This document shows, piece by piece, positions 22,228 through 35,500 of a stretch of DNA of 64,000 nt. The notes beneath the pieces are model-generated. The model searched no databases. It was not told the DNA's origin and saw nothing but the letters and a program-made list of their open reading frames with translations. Origin of the DNA: Acanthamoeba castellanii str. Neff (taxonomy: Eukaryota; Discosea; Longamoebia; Acanthamoebidae); contig NW_004457654.1 of the NCBI RefSeq assembly GCF_000313135.1, positions 689,896 through 753,895 on the forward strand, read 5' to 3'. Position numbers and translations under genes: made by a program. Position 1 is the first letter of the stretch. Each line of letters starts with the position of its first letter.

Positions 22228-25200
22228 ATGGCGACGCCGCCCGTCAAGACGAGGCCGCGCCGGGGCAGCACCACGGCAGCGGTGGCGCGGCTGCTGCGGA
22301 GGAAGGGCTGCAATGGAGGATTTGAAGAGGACGAGGGAGGCGAAGTAGAGAGGGAGGGCGCATGGCGCGAGGGCACGCGCTACATCGCGGGAGGCCCCCT
22401 CGGCGCGCGCAGCCACACCTCCGACGACACCGTCCTCTTGAGTACATCCCCCTCCTCCAAAGGAATCTCCTCTTAAGCACTTCGGTGCATCATCTTCCTC
22501 GAAAAATCCATCTTTTCAAATTCTTCCTCTCTACTGCATGAATCCCCTTTCCTCTACTTCATGAATTTATATCAAATAATACATCATAATAATCCTAATA
22601 TTAATATTTATTTACTCTTTCTTTGTGGCGCAGTGGCGGGGTGTAGCATGTGGGAGGAGGGAACAGAGGAGGGAGTAGACGCAGGGGAAGCGATGGAAGG
22701 CCGTCTCTTCATCTCGCAACGACGCATCTATTTCTACTCTCCGCCGGCCTCGCTCGACCTCAAGGTTTCCCCTTAGCCCACCACGTCTCTCCCTCGCGCG
22801 TTCCCCATTCCACAAGCTGGACCATTATAATGCTGATCGCTTGTTCGTGCTACACGCTCCCCAGATGGAGTTGACCTTCGAGAGCATGCTGCGCGTACTC
22901 AAGGACGTCGCACCACCAGCCATCCGGCTGATCACCCTCGACGACCAAACGGTTCTCTCTCCTATGCAACGCGCTGCGTGTCGTGTGTGTCATGTGCGTG
23001 TCGTGTGTGTGTCGTGTGCGATTGTGCGTCGATACCAACTGTTGTGACGCGTGCGTGCGTGGTGTGAACAGATTCGGTTGGGCCACTTCACAGAGAAGTT
23101 CGAGGAGGTGTTCGAGCTCATGACGGGCGTGCTTCAGGAGGCCCAGCTCCGCGCCGCCGCCAACTTCTCCCCGTCCTCCCCCAAGAAGTACAAATCATTC
23201 ATTGCTCCCCGATCCCACGCGTCTCCCTTCATTCCACAGGTCGGCCTAACGTGTCGTGCCGTGTCGTGTGTCGTGTGTCGTGTGTCGTGTGTCGTGTGTC
23301 GTGTCGGTGTATCGTTGTGTGCGATCCCGAATTAAAAATGTAGGATGGATTCGATGGGCTGGCAGAAGGGCACGGTCAAGGAGGAGGCCGCGCGGCAGGA
23401 GACCAAACGGAAGCAGGCCGCCGTCGGCTGGCGTCTGGGCCACGATCTCGAGCGCGAGAAGAAGATGAGCGTCCTCTCCCTGCTTCGCTCGCACCTCCCC
23501 ACTTCATCGTCTTCTTCCTCTTCTTCATCCACTTCATTTTCCCTATCGCCGTCTTCCATCTCTTCTTCTTCCTCTGGGCCGGACGAACACGTCATTGTCG
23601 ACGGGTTCGTGCTGATCCCCTCCTCTTCTACATCGTCGTCCACCTCCATCACCATCACGACCGCCGCTACGTCCATCACGGGCGCGCCGGCGCGAACCAA
23701 CGGCAACAGCAGCAGCAGCAGCAAGAAATTTAAAGCCCGCAGCGCGAAGCGACCGCCGCTCCACACGACCGACGCCTTCGGCCGCAATTCGTGGCTCCTC
23801 TCCATCACGTCGCCGGTCACGTCGGCCTCTTTCACGCCCGGCGTCGACAATGGCAGCCGCAACGGCAACACCCACAGCCGACGCTATGGAGGCGGCGGAA
23901 GTGGCATGATGTCGAGGCGCGGCGTGCTGCTGGTGAGCCAGGACGACTCGGTGGTGGAGTACAAGCGCTTCACCCGGCGGAAGCCGACCGTCGGCTGCGG
24001 CCAATCGGGTGACGCCACGTCGACCGGCGGTGGCAGCGGCAGCATTGGCGGCGGCCTCCTCCTCCGGGCGACGGCGTCGGGTCCGGTGGGCGGCAGCGAC
24101 GGGGCCAACGACGCGTGCGAGAGCGGGACGTGGAAGCGGGTGAAGCCCAAGCGCAGCCACTCGCGCTCGCTCACCGCCCGGCGACGACCCGCGGCGCGCC
24201 TGTGCCTGGGCACCAAGCCCAGCTGCGCGACGACGCTCGCGAGCGGCGAGAGCGGGTCGGGCCTGCGCCGCAGCCACAGGCAGGGCTCGCCGCCCTCGGC
24301 CGAGGGCAGCCCGCACGCGCTGCAGCAGCAGCACCCAGCGGCGGATAGCGTGGGTGAGGAGTGGGACGAGCTGGACGGCGACCACCACAACAACGGCAAC
24401 GACGACGACGAAGACGACGAGGCCCTGGACGACTCGTGCTTCGACATCACCGAACCGCTCTTCCTGCACCACGTCTTCGGCCTTCCCACCGGCGAGCGGC
24501 TCATCGACTGTACGTTACTCGCGTGTCCCTCGCTGCGCTGCATTCCGCCGCGCGGCATGCGTCCTGACTTGTGCGTGTGTGTGCGTGTGTGTGTGTGTGT
24601 GTGTGTGGTGTCGTGTCGCGTGCGATCTGCGTAGACTATTCGTGTGCCTTTGAGACGACACACAGGAAGTTCACCAAGATGGTGCGGCGAGCGGGTCAAG
24701 CGGATGCCGCCCAGGCGGGCGAGGGCAACGACGCGGCCGACGACGCGGACATCCTGCTGGGCTCCACCCCGCCGTCGGCCAAGAAGTCGCCGAAGCCCGA
24801 CAAGACGTCGTCCGAACACGAGGAGGAGCGCGAGGACCGCATCCTTTTCTCCGGCCGCCTGTACATTTCCTGCAAATTCCTCTGCTTCCACCCGCTCTCC
24901 TACCCCTACTCTGTCAAGGTACGCGCGCGAACACACACGCACACACACACACACACACACACGACACACACACACACGACACACACACAGCAACCGCACA
25001 CGACCGTACGCGCGACAACAACGCAAATGATTGATGTGTGTGTGTATGGGCAGGTGGTGATTCCGTTGCGCAAGGTGGACGTCATGGAGCGGCGGTGCTT
25101 CATGAGCTGCATTCCCAACTCCATCCAGATCACCACCACAGAGCGAAAACGCGTACGCTACTTGATTCTCCCCTCACAAGCTGCTGCGATCCCTTCACTG

Positions 25201-28200
25201 ACACGCGTGTGTCGTGTGTCGTGTGCGGTGTGTCGTGTGCGGTGTGCGTCGTGTGGTTTTTACTGCGCAGTATTTTTTCACCTCGTTCTACAACCGGGAC
25301 GACTGCTTCTCGCTGCTCGAGTCCCTGTGGCGAGCCATGCGCGGCGACGACATCCTCCAGGAGTCGCACCCGACCAGCCTCGCACAGATGGAGGGACGAA
25401 CGGGAGCCTACGCCGCTTCCGAGTTTGGGTACGTCAGCACCCAAACGTTTTTCTGCCGACGCCACATTTAATGGTTGGTGATCAGCCAACTTAACCGCAA
25501 TCTCTGCCGTGTGTCGTGTTATGTGTGTCGTGTCGCGTCGCGTGTCATTGTTGCGTGTCGTGTGTGTGTCGTGCGTGATGCAGGGAGGAGGACGCGCAAT
25601 CGAGTGCGGCGGGGCGGGACGAGTACGGATTCGACCTCGAGCGCAAGTGCACCGAGGCCTACTCCGAGTGGCACAAGAAATACGACAAACACGATCGGTA
25701 TGCACCCCCACTGCAGTGGCAGCTGACATCCGGACACTCCTTTAGCAGATAATGACCGTGTTGTGTGTGTGTTGTGTGCGTGTCGTGTCGTGTCGTGTCG
25801 TGTGCGGCGTGTGCGCCCGTCCTGTGTCTTGTCACATTAGGGTGGTGCAAAAGCGTCGGTGGCAGAGGTACCTGGGGCAGATCCAGCTGGCGCGCGAACT
25901 GGGCTCCAATTCGCGCCAATTGCGTCGACTGCTGCGCAAGGGCATCCCTCCATCGTACCGCTCCGAGGCACGTTCCCTTCTCTTATGAGCCGCCGCCTCA
26001 ATGCTCGCTAACGTGCGCGTGCTTGTTGTTTGTTGTTGTAAACAATTGCGTATGTTGTGTATTGTTTTCCTGGCACAACAACAGATGTGGTACCAGCTGT
26101 CTTGCGCGCCCATGAACTCGGTGCGCGTGCGACATTACTACGCCCATCTTCTGCAACAGAGCTCCGCCTACAAGTGCTACATCGACAAGGTTCGCACGCA
26201 CCCGCACAACCACACACAGAACCACACACAGAACCACACACACACGACACACGACACACGACACACGACACACGACACACGACACACGACACACCTTCCA
26301 CAGTGCGCTCTGGGTGGGGGTGGTGAGCTAACAGTATCGGATTGGGCGCACACGCACGTACGTACACACACGCAGGACGTGCACCGGACGTACCCAGGGC
26401 ATCCGTTCTTCTCGTCGGAGGCGGGCCAGCAGCGGCTCCACAACATCCTCACGGCCTACTCCATCCACAACCCCAAAGTCGGCTACTGCCAAGGCACGTA
26501 CCAGCGTGCCCATAGCCCCACCCACCACCTCCTCCAGCATTACGATCGGTCGGTCGGTCGCTCTGTGTCGTGTGTCATGTGGTGTGCGGTGTGGTCTGAT
26601 CGAAAAGTGGGGCGGCGGGTGTTCAGGCATGAATTTTGTGGCGGGGTTCCTGCTAGGGTGGATGGACGAGGAGCGGAGCTTCTGGACCCTCTGCAACCTC
26701 GTGGAGGACCTTCTCCCGGCCTACTTCTCCAAGGGTACCTTCACACACACACACACACACACACGACACACGACACACGACACACATTCCTCTGTGGCGC
26801 CGTGTGTAATGACACCACCGTGTGCGTGTCGTGTCAATGTGCGCAGACATGACGGGCTCCATCATCGACCAGTACGTGTTCCGCAATCTGCTCTACCAAC
26901 GGGTACTCACGCGTTGCTCCTCCTTCGTCTTCGTCTTCGTCTTCGTTTTTTTTTGGGGGGGAGACTGATAGAAAGAAACCAATAATGGTCTGCGCTGCGC
27001 TGCTAACTGGCCCCGCGGGGTTGACTACACAAATCGTGACGCATTCACAGTCGCCGAGGCTGGCGGCGCATCTGGAGGAGATGGGGTTCCCCATGGAGGT
27101 CATCACCACGCGCTGGTTCATGTGCGCCTACACCACCACCCTCCCCAAGGAGGTACTCATATCCACATACCCCCTTCATCTTCTTCTTCTTCGTCCAAGG
27201 AGCTAAGCTTGGTTCATTCCTTCGTTGATGGTCGATATTGGGGTGCCTAACTGCGCTCACATGCCAATGTATAAACCACTCTTTTGCGTGGCAGACGGAC
27301 ATGCGGCTGTGGGACGTGTTCCTCTATGACGGCAGCGAAATCCTGCTGCTCATCGCCCTCGCCATCTTCAAGCTCTTCGAAGAGGTACCCCCTCGCTTCA
27401 CCCACAAACCTTTTTATTTTTATTTTTATTTATTTCGTTGTTATTAGTTATTAGTTATTAGTTATTAGTTATTGGTTATTGGTGAGATGCGATCTCACGC
27501 GCGCGTCCCTTCATGTGTGCAGGAGTTGCTGGAGCTGCGCGACGCGGCGGACATCACGCTCTACCTGGGCCACGCCACGGCCAACCTTTTCGACTGCCGC
27601 GGCCTCGTCAAGCTGGCCCTCAAGGGCACCACGGAGCTGACCGGGCGGATCGAGCAGCTGCGATTGTACTACTACCACATCATCCACTACGAACGCTCCG
27701 TACCCCCTCCCTCTCCTCAAACACACGGCACACGCGACACGACACGCGACACGCGCGGGTTCCGAGGCTTAACGCACATGTCCGGCAGGTGCGAGAGAGC
27801 GTGGAGAGCGAGGGCGCCAAGCCCATCAACCTCTTCGCCATCCAGACCAAAATTTGGTGTACGCCTACGCCCGTCCCAAATAGAAGAAGAACGAAGAAGA
27901 ACGAAGAAGAAGGGCCTAATGATCTCGCGAAGCTAACACAACGCTGTCGTTGGTTGGTCTTTGGTCGTCGTCATCGTCATCGTCATCGTATCTATCGCGG
28001 GCGAAACAGTCGAACGGGAGGAGGTGGACGAGATCTACACGCTCCTCTTGCAGCACGCCCGGCGGTCCTTCAAGAAGCTGGGCCTCGCCGACGTCACCCC
28101 GCCCATGTTCATCGAAGTGCGCACTCGCCCTTCACCTCGCGTTGGTGTGTCGTGTGTCGTGCGGTGTGTCGTGTGTCGTGCGTGTGTTTGACACAAGGTG

Positions 28201-30335
28201 GGGCGCAGATGGTGATGAAGGTGGCGCCCCGGTGGCACATCGAGGAGAGCGGGCAGCTCCTCCACTCGCTGTTCGTGCTAGCCACCCGCACCTACCAGAA
28301 CGACGAAGACTTGTGCGCCTGCCCTCTCTCCTCTCTTCTGCCCATTCACTCGTTCGTTCGTTCGTTCACTAAATTCAATTCTGTGAACCGCACGCACCGC
28401 ACGCACCGCACGCATACCCGTACGCCAACAGGTACAGTGACGGCGAGCAGCGGGCAGACCTGCGAGACGTGATCCTGGCGTGCTGCCTTCTGCTCAACGG
28501 CAGCCCCACCGACAAACTACAGAGTACCCAATCAATCGCACATCCCCTTCTTGGACACAGTCAAGTTTGCATTTCAACACTCAAAGCCTCGTCGTGTGTG
28601 TGTCGTGCGTGTCATGTGTGTCGTGCGTCGTGTCGTGTGTCGTATGGGATGAATGCGTGTAGTGATGTTCGAGTTGTACAGCGACGGGGATGGGCGGATA
28701 TCGGAGGAGAGCATGCTGGCCATGCTGCGTGCGATGTACCGCATGTACTACCAGAACTCCTACGACAAGGAGGTCCAGCGCAAGGTCGGCCCCTCCCCTC
28801 CCCACTCCCCACAGAACGCCCACAATCTGACGTGTCGTTTCATGTGCGTGTATGTCGTGTGTGTCGTGTAAAACCACAGATGTTTGTTTCGCAGGCGTCG
28901 GAGATCACGTTCAAGGATTTCCGGGCGACCATCCAGCGCCACCCGCTCCTGCTCTTCCTCTCCGTGAACCCGTTCCTCAAGGAACTCGAGGCCCCGCCCT
29001 CCCGCCCCCGTACCTAGCGACCCTCCCCCCTTTGTCGCTTCCTTCCACCCCCCTCCCGATCGCTCACTCACCCCTATCCTCGTGTCCGTGTGTGCGGTGC
29101 GTGTGCGGTGTGTGCGGTTGCAGTGTCGCCGTTGGGAAGCGGACACAGCGGACACCACCACCACGCTGGGTCGCCGTCGCACGCGCCATCGCCGCTGGGG
29201 AGCGCCAACTCGGCGGGCACCATTCGGAGCATGAAGGTGCTCCAGCGGTCGGCCGCCAACTTCATGTCCAAGTTCTCCCGCACCACCGGCGGCGGCCCCA
29301 TGACCAGCGCCAACGCCGCGGGCGCCAGCTCCAGCTTCACGCCCTCGCCCTATCTCACCTCGCCAGCCTCGGCCTCGGCGGCGCTCATCTCCAACGCGAG
29401 CCTGGCGACCACGGCCTCTTCGCCGCCACAGGCGCCGGCGGAGCTGAAGATCTCGTTCAACCCGATCTACACGGGCTCGCCGCACTCGCTGCCCACGCCG
29501 AGCTCGTCCCCCACGCGCTCGGGCTCGCCGCCGGCCGGTGTGTGGGGCACGAGCACGAGCGCCGGAGCGATCCCGACCCGCTCCGCCGCCGTGGTGCGGC
29601 GGCGCGAGCACCAGCTGCCGCCGCGCGAACACAGCGACGGTGACGTGGGGCACCTTGCCCCGGCCGGTACGCCACTCCACTCCTCCCCCCCCCAATTCAT
29701 TCATTCATTCATTCAACTCTTGCACGCCACGCGGCACACACGCCACAGACGAGGGCGGAAGTGATGTGTCGCCTCGTTGGGGTCGCACGCATCGCAAGCT
29801 GTCCGTCGAGACGATCGTGTCGGGCAAGAAGGTACTGCACTGCACTGCACTGCACACGCCTACAGTGGTGCACCACACAGTGTTCTCCCTGCGCGAGGCT
29901 CACCACCACTGCCACCACCTGTCGACCTCACAGTTTTTGAAGGGGCGAGGATCGCGGGCGACCACGCGGCATAGGGCGGCGGCGGCGGGAGTGGTCGGGC
30001 GGGAGACGTCGCACCCGCCACCACCACTGACGCCCGAGGACAGCTGGGAGGGCGAGGGCAGCGAGGACGACCTCGCCGGCGTGGTGGCTGCCGACGCGGC
30101 GGCGGCGGCGGCCATGGGCGACGTCGAGGCCGCGCTCAAGACGCTGGCGGGCGAGGTGAAGATGGCCATCGTTCAGAACGAGAGCTTCCTGCGCGACAGC
30201 CTGGGCGCCGCCGAGTTCCTCTCCCACGCCGACGCGGCTGCGGATCTGGCCACGTCGGTGGCACAGCGGCGGCGGGCCACTGTGCGACCGGTCACGATGC
30301 TCACCCGCGTTGCTTCCGCGCAAGGAGAAGACTGA
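22228..30335 (+). CDS. TBC1D9-like Rab GTPase-activating protein (GRAM-GRAM-TBC)
   Basis: A large Rab GAP in about 26 exons. Order: a first GRAM domain (exon 1 joins 22628-22764 as DDTVLLMAGCSMWEEG, then LFISQRRIYFYSPP); a long Ser-rich low-complexity linker (23340-24440); a second GRAM-like unit (CAFETTHRKFTKMVRRAG, ILFSGRLYISCKFLCFHPLS, VVIPLRKVDVMER); then the TBC domain from about 25920 with LLRKGIPPSYRSEMWYQL, DVHRTYPGH (arginine finger), YCQG (glutamine finger), MNFVAGFLLGWMDEE and RWFMCAYTTTLP. Both catalytic fingers are present, so GAP activity is expected. About 28660 an EF-hand-like loop reads YSDGDGRISEES; loop position 1 is Tyr and position 12 is Ser, so calcium binding is doubtful. 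The tail is Ser/Pro/Ala-rich. The architecture matches TBC1D8/TBC1D9. The splice ATTTGA/GTACAT to 22628 keeps frame and supports the start chosen. Confidence 0.88.
24571..24608. repeat. (GT)n-rich microsatellite in a TBC-gene intron
   Basis: A nearly pure GT run with a few GC steps lies in the short intron between the Ser-rich exon and the second GRAM exon. Confidence 0.8.
27441..27480. repeat. (TTATTAG)n tandem heptamer in a TBC-gene intron
   Basis: About five direct copies of TTATTAG, the last diverged to TTATTGG, lie in one intron. It is unlike the TC(GT)n class in the other introns. Confidence 0.8.
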
Positions 30336-30750
30336 AGTGGCAGGCCTGCGCTGTCATCAGCCCGACACACGACAAAACACAGTTGCAACTGAAATAAAAG
30401 GCATTCCTCTCTCGTCGCGCGAGCTGAGTCGTGTGCCAACCGCGCTGAGAAGGAGGAGCTGGCCGGCGCCGTGGCGAGCTCTCCGCCACTCGCCGCAACG
30501 CCATCTCCGTCGCTGCCCTCCTCTTTCGCACACCCGTCGCCGACGGTGATCGTCACCCGCGCGGGCGACGGCAGCGAGCGAGGCGACGAGGCGCAGCAGA
30601 CGGCGCGAAGCACTTCTCGGGCGGAATTAAAATAAGGTGTTGGTGTTTTTTTGCCCCGTGGGGCTTTTCGTCAGCCTTGGGCTCCTTCTCTTCTTCTGCT
30701 TCGTCGTCGTCGTTGCCGGTCCTCCTTCGCTTCTTCTCTTCTTCTGGGCC
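30336..30750. other. Convergent intergenic region containing a duplicated exon fragment
   Basis: Lies between the stop of the TBC gene (30335) and the stop of NUP155 (30751). About 40% of it is a perfect copy of coding DNA from 54143-54310. The rest holds short AT-rich tracts (AATAAAA near 30395, AATTAAAATAAGG near 30625) that could serve 3'-end formation. No gene seen. Confidence 0.7.
30451..30618. repeat. 168-bp perfect direct duplicate, copy A (non-coding)
   Basis: All 168 bases match 54143-54310 by direct comparison, in the same orientation. Both copies start at AGGAGGAGCTGG and end at GCACTTCTC; flanks differ at once on each side. This copy sits 115 bases past the TBC stop codon and is not in a recognisable gene. 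Confidence 0.97.
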
Positions 30751-32423
30751 TTACAGGCCGCGGTGGTAGGTGAGCCGCACCAGCAGCGTTTGCAGGTCGA
30801 CAAAAGATTGCGAGAGCTTGCGCGCGTCCTCGCTCCTTTGGTTGGCCAACGCCTGCACGTTGCACGACACAGTCATAAGACGGAAGAACGGGGCATGTGA
30901 GATGTAAAAGAGAGAGATAGGCCTGCGGGCAATTGCGTTGCGCGTGCAGCACACGATATAACATAAATGATAAAGGGTGGTGCAAACGTAGCGTACCCGG
31001 ATATACTCGCCGAGGCGCTCCTCGACACCAGAGGCGGTGGCCGCAGCGACGAGAAGCCTCCTCTGCGCGTCCCTCGCGTTGTTGAGGTCCTGTTGTCCCA
31101 TCCACCGCCGCCACCACCACGGGGTAAGGAGGAGGGGGGTGGAGGGGGGGGGGTGGAGGGGGGAGATGATCGGTAGGGTACCTGCATCCATTCGGACACG
31201 ATCCAGTGCTGCACCTTGAGGGCCTCGAGCTTGGCCGTCGGCCTGCCAACCCGCGATGCGAACTCGGCCCAGTCGGGGTTGTTCTCCTCGTACAGCGCGT
31301 TGTGGTAGATTTCGAACAGGACCGGCAGCCCGAACCCGACCTCCTTCATCACCCGCGGCACCCACCTGCAAACCACCACCACCACCACCGCGCACCGATC
31401 AGCCCACTTGGCCCCAAAGGAGGTTGAGAGAAAGGGTGGAGGGAGGGCCCGACGAACCCGTAGTCGTTGTCGGCGTACTGCCTGAGATCGTTGCCCATCA
31501 TGACCTCCAGGTAGCCACAGATCCATTCTGCACCATAACGAAGACGAGAGGACGACGGCATGTGTTAGTTAACACGTTTATACCACGCACGCAAGCGAAC
31601 GAGAGAGTTTTGTTGAGTAGATTGGGGGGGAGAGGGGATATGCGTACCCACGGGGAATACGTTTTCGTCTCTTTCCAAGGCCTGCCCGAGAGAGACGATC
31701 TTGCCTCGGAGCGACTCGAGATTGAGCCCTGTCGCTTGCATCTTGTGGAGCTCTGCACCGCACGCGTCAATTGTGAGCTCGCCACTAATACAAATAATAA
31801 AAATAAAAATAACAAAAATAGTGCGTCGGGGTGGTGTACCCTCGTTGACAATGCTGCGCCAGAAGCGCTTCGTCAAAGCCTCATCGACGTGAGACGACAC
31901 CTTGAACGCATAAAGCCCCGACTCCCACAAGCCCAAGGGGCTGATGTACACGTTGTACAACTGCAGCAGCAGCAACAACAATAGGAACACAACCAGTCGG
32001 TGGATGGAGTGAGACACAACACACACTCTGGTGGATCATCCATGGACTACACCACTACACACACACAACATCAGCGGGCTGGGGTCGAGGAGGGACGTAC
32101 CGTGTTGATGTCCTTCAAGCCGTCAAACCTGAGCTCTTCGCGGCCTCGGATTCGCTTCTCCTTTTCATCGGGGGTAACTACAGAAGCCGACGCCAATTGA
32201 CGAATTAGCATCATTGCATTGTAATGCATTAAAAACGAGGCCTGTCTCTGGAGAGCGAGAGGGAGAGAGTCTCCAGCGAGTGAGGAAAAGGCGTACTGGC
32301 ACGAGCAGCAGGCAGCACGTCGAGCTCCTGCAGCACCTTGCTTTGCACCTGCGCAATGTCCAGCGCATCCTGCACACATTATAATGTGGTGATGGCGGCG
32401 GTGGTGGGGAGGTCAGAAAAGTA

Positions 32424-32459
<36 letters not shown>

Positions 32460-32465
32460 CACACA

Positions 32466-32510
<45 letters not shown>

Positions 32511-35500
32511 CCACCCAGGGGAGGGTGTGCGTGAGAAGCTCTCGTACCTTGACCCGGGACAAAAGCTCGCCGCGGCCAGCCGCGCTCTGGGCCGCGATCT
32601 TGGCCTTGGACAAGTAGTCGATCCGCTGCTCCAGGTCGAGCCCCTCCGTGTTGAAGGCCATTTCCTGGTAGGCCAAGGCCGCCTGCACATTTACACACCA
32701 CACACACACCACACACCACACACACACACACACACGTTAGGTGCTGAACTTCCCTACAAGGCAGATGGTGATGGTGATGGTGGTGTGGTGTGCGCACCTT
32801 CTCGTACTGGCCCTTTCGGATGTAGTAGTTGGGCAGCAACGCCGAGTTGGTGTTGAGGAGGAAACCCTCGATGAAGGGCGAGTCGAGCTGAATGCAGGCC
32901 CCGAGCAGGGTGCTGGAAAGGTCGACCGTGTGCGCGGGCGAGATGAACCACCGGTACAGCATCTCGTGGAAGAGCTCGTCCTCGTCGAGGAGAGCCATCT
33001 GCAACACGAGCGCACGCTTGTCGACGGTCTCAGCGTCATCGGCGGGCCGACGCTCGAGCTCCTGTAGCAGATGAGACGCAGCACGCAAAAACGTTCAGCA
33101 CCAACTTCTCGCTTTTTTGAACGTGGGACACACCACACACACACACACACCACACAAAGTGACGAACCTCGAAGGGGATGCACTCGAACGCAGGAGCCTG
33201 CGCGAGGAGGAGCTCGGCGATCGCACTCAGCACGTAGTGATAGCACGCGAGCCGGGTCTCGTAGGCCTTGGCCCCGACCGAGTCGTCGTCCGAAGAGGCG
33301 GCCTCTTGGCCAAGCGGCGGGTAGTGGTCCTTGTACCAGGCCAGCCCGTAGTCCTTCGGATCCGCAGCCTTGGCGCAGGCCAGGGCGAGCTTCAGGACGC
33401 CCGCGTAGAAGCGGAGGTAGAGGTAGTTTTCGCACACGTGGCGCAGCTTGGCATGATCTTGGTTGGGCTCTCCGACGAGGTCGACAGCGACCGCTCGATA
33501 GAGCTGGTGTATTATTCACGCCGCCGTGAATAATATTAGACGATGTGCGCAGCGGTGAGCGATCGCTGTGCGGCCAAATCGGGGGAAGGGGGGCAAAAGG
33601 GTACCTCGAGTGACTGTTCGAGCAGGTCCTCCCTCTCGCGCGGGTTGCGCGACTGCTTGGCTTTGTACAGGAGCTCGTCGGCCTATCGTGACAGACACAG
33701 CTGCAACGTGAGCCACGTACGATGGGCCACCTGAGGGGGGGGGAGAACCTTGTGTCGAATGCGATCTTCCTCGCGGAAGATGGTCGGGCAGCTCGTGCGC
33801 AGCTTCTGGCTGATGGCTTCGACGGAGGCCTGCAGCAGGCGGCGGCGGCGGCGGTTAGGGACACAGTGCCGAGCACTTCGATTGTTTATCATCATCAAGC
33901 GTTGCTGCTGCGCTGATCAGGTAGGGTACATACCTGGTCGCCCTTGCCGTCCTTGTAGGCGCTCATGAGGGCATCGATGAGAGCGCGCGTGAGTTCGAAC
34001 CCTTCGCTCGTGGTGAGCATATCGCTGAACCTCATCCTCTGAAGCCGGTCCTGTGCATATAGAGAGAGGCCAAACGCAAACACGCAGTTGTAGACGCGTC
34101 CCCACCGATGCCCATATACACCTCCTATTACAGAGCACGATCGCGTGATGGGGGCTATGGGGGAGCTGACCTGCAAGAGCTGCGGAAGGAGCGAGAAGAC
34201 GCCGATGAACTTGTTCTCCCCGACTATGTGCAGGAACTCGGTCATCTCGATCGACCTTCGCAGCATGAGGTGCATGTTGGAGATGGACTCCGTCTCAAGC
34301 CTCTGGGCCTGTGAGGGTCGTAAATATGATGCGCACACGCCCATGTTTAGCACGACACGCGTCTCCAAAAATTTGAAGAAAGAGAAGAAGTTGCGCGGGG
34401 CTAACTGTTTGCGGGGGCGTACCGATTTCTCCGGTTCACCTTGCCCAAAGCCCGCAAACCGGGCCTGGTAGCCGAGCCCCTTCCTGGCGTATGCGGTCTC
34501 GCCTGGGATGGCCTCTTCTTCGTCCATCCTGTCCTCCCGCTCCAATCTGGCGATGCCTGTTTGTACCATGGCCACGGTGAGACGAGACAACACACACACG
34601 ACACACACGACACACACACACACGGTTTCGCCCTCCGCGTAAGAAGGAGGGAACTCCTCACCCTTTCTGCGGCCGGCACGGAGGTCGGCGGGAATGGGCG
34701 CGAAAGCGGGGTGGTCCTCGAGGAACTGCTGCAGTGCGAGCAGCATCGACTTCAGATCGGCCAGCTCGAGCTGGTTGATGCGGTCTGTTGGTCAAGAAAG
34801 AGGTTAGCAGCGTACACGCATGGGCCAGCGTGCGCGCGTGCGTTCGGCCTGCTCACCGATGTCCAGGACGAGGCGGTTCCAGAGCGGCTTGAGCAGACGA
34901 GCCAGGTAGAGAGAAAGGCCGCGGTGCTTTCCGGAGAACTTGACGATGGGCTGGTCCGTGATGAGCTGCCCCATCACCGGGTCGACAAAGGCTGCACACG
35001 TAGAGAGCGAGGTCAAAGGGAGATGAGTATCTTGGATCATTTATATAATGATAATTATAATTAGCATCATAGGCGCCTGTGAGTGAGAAGGGGGACATAC
35101 TGGACACCGGTTCTGGCTGCTCGGGGTGGTTGAAAAACAGCTGCGTGGCGTAGGAGGCAACGGTGGGATCGATCGGAACGCCCAGGGTCCAAAAGCTCCT
35201 GCTCGGTCGACCGAAGTCATTGAGAATGAATTACACATCGTGAGCGTGTGCGTACGGCTAGGACTGCGCCAAACGAGCGCTCGGCGTTGATTCGCACCTT
35301 TGCCTGGGGGCCGTGGCGAGAATGAGGTACATCGCGCAAGTCTCCACCGAGCCGTACGACATTTCAAACGACTGCGGGCATGCGTTAACAAGGAGAGAGT
35401 TGTGGTTAGCGCGGTCTTGTCTCCTTTCAATTGAAAGGCTCGAGATGACGATGCCTCACGCACCTCAATACTGTGCGTGAGATGCCCACCGCTCTCCGCC

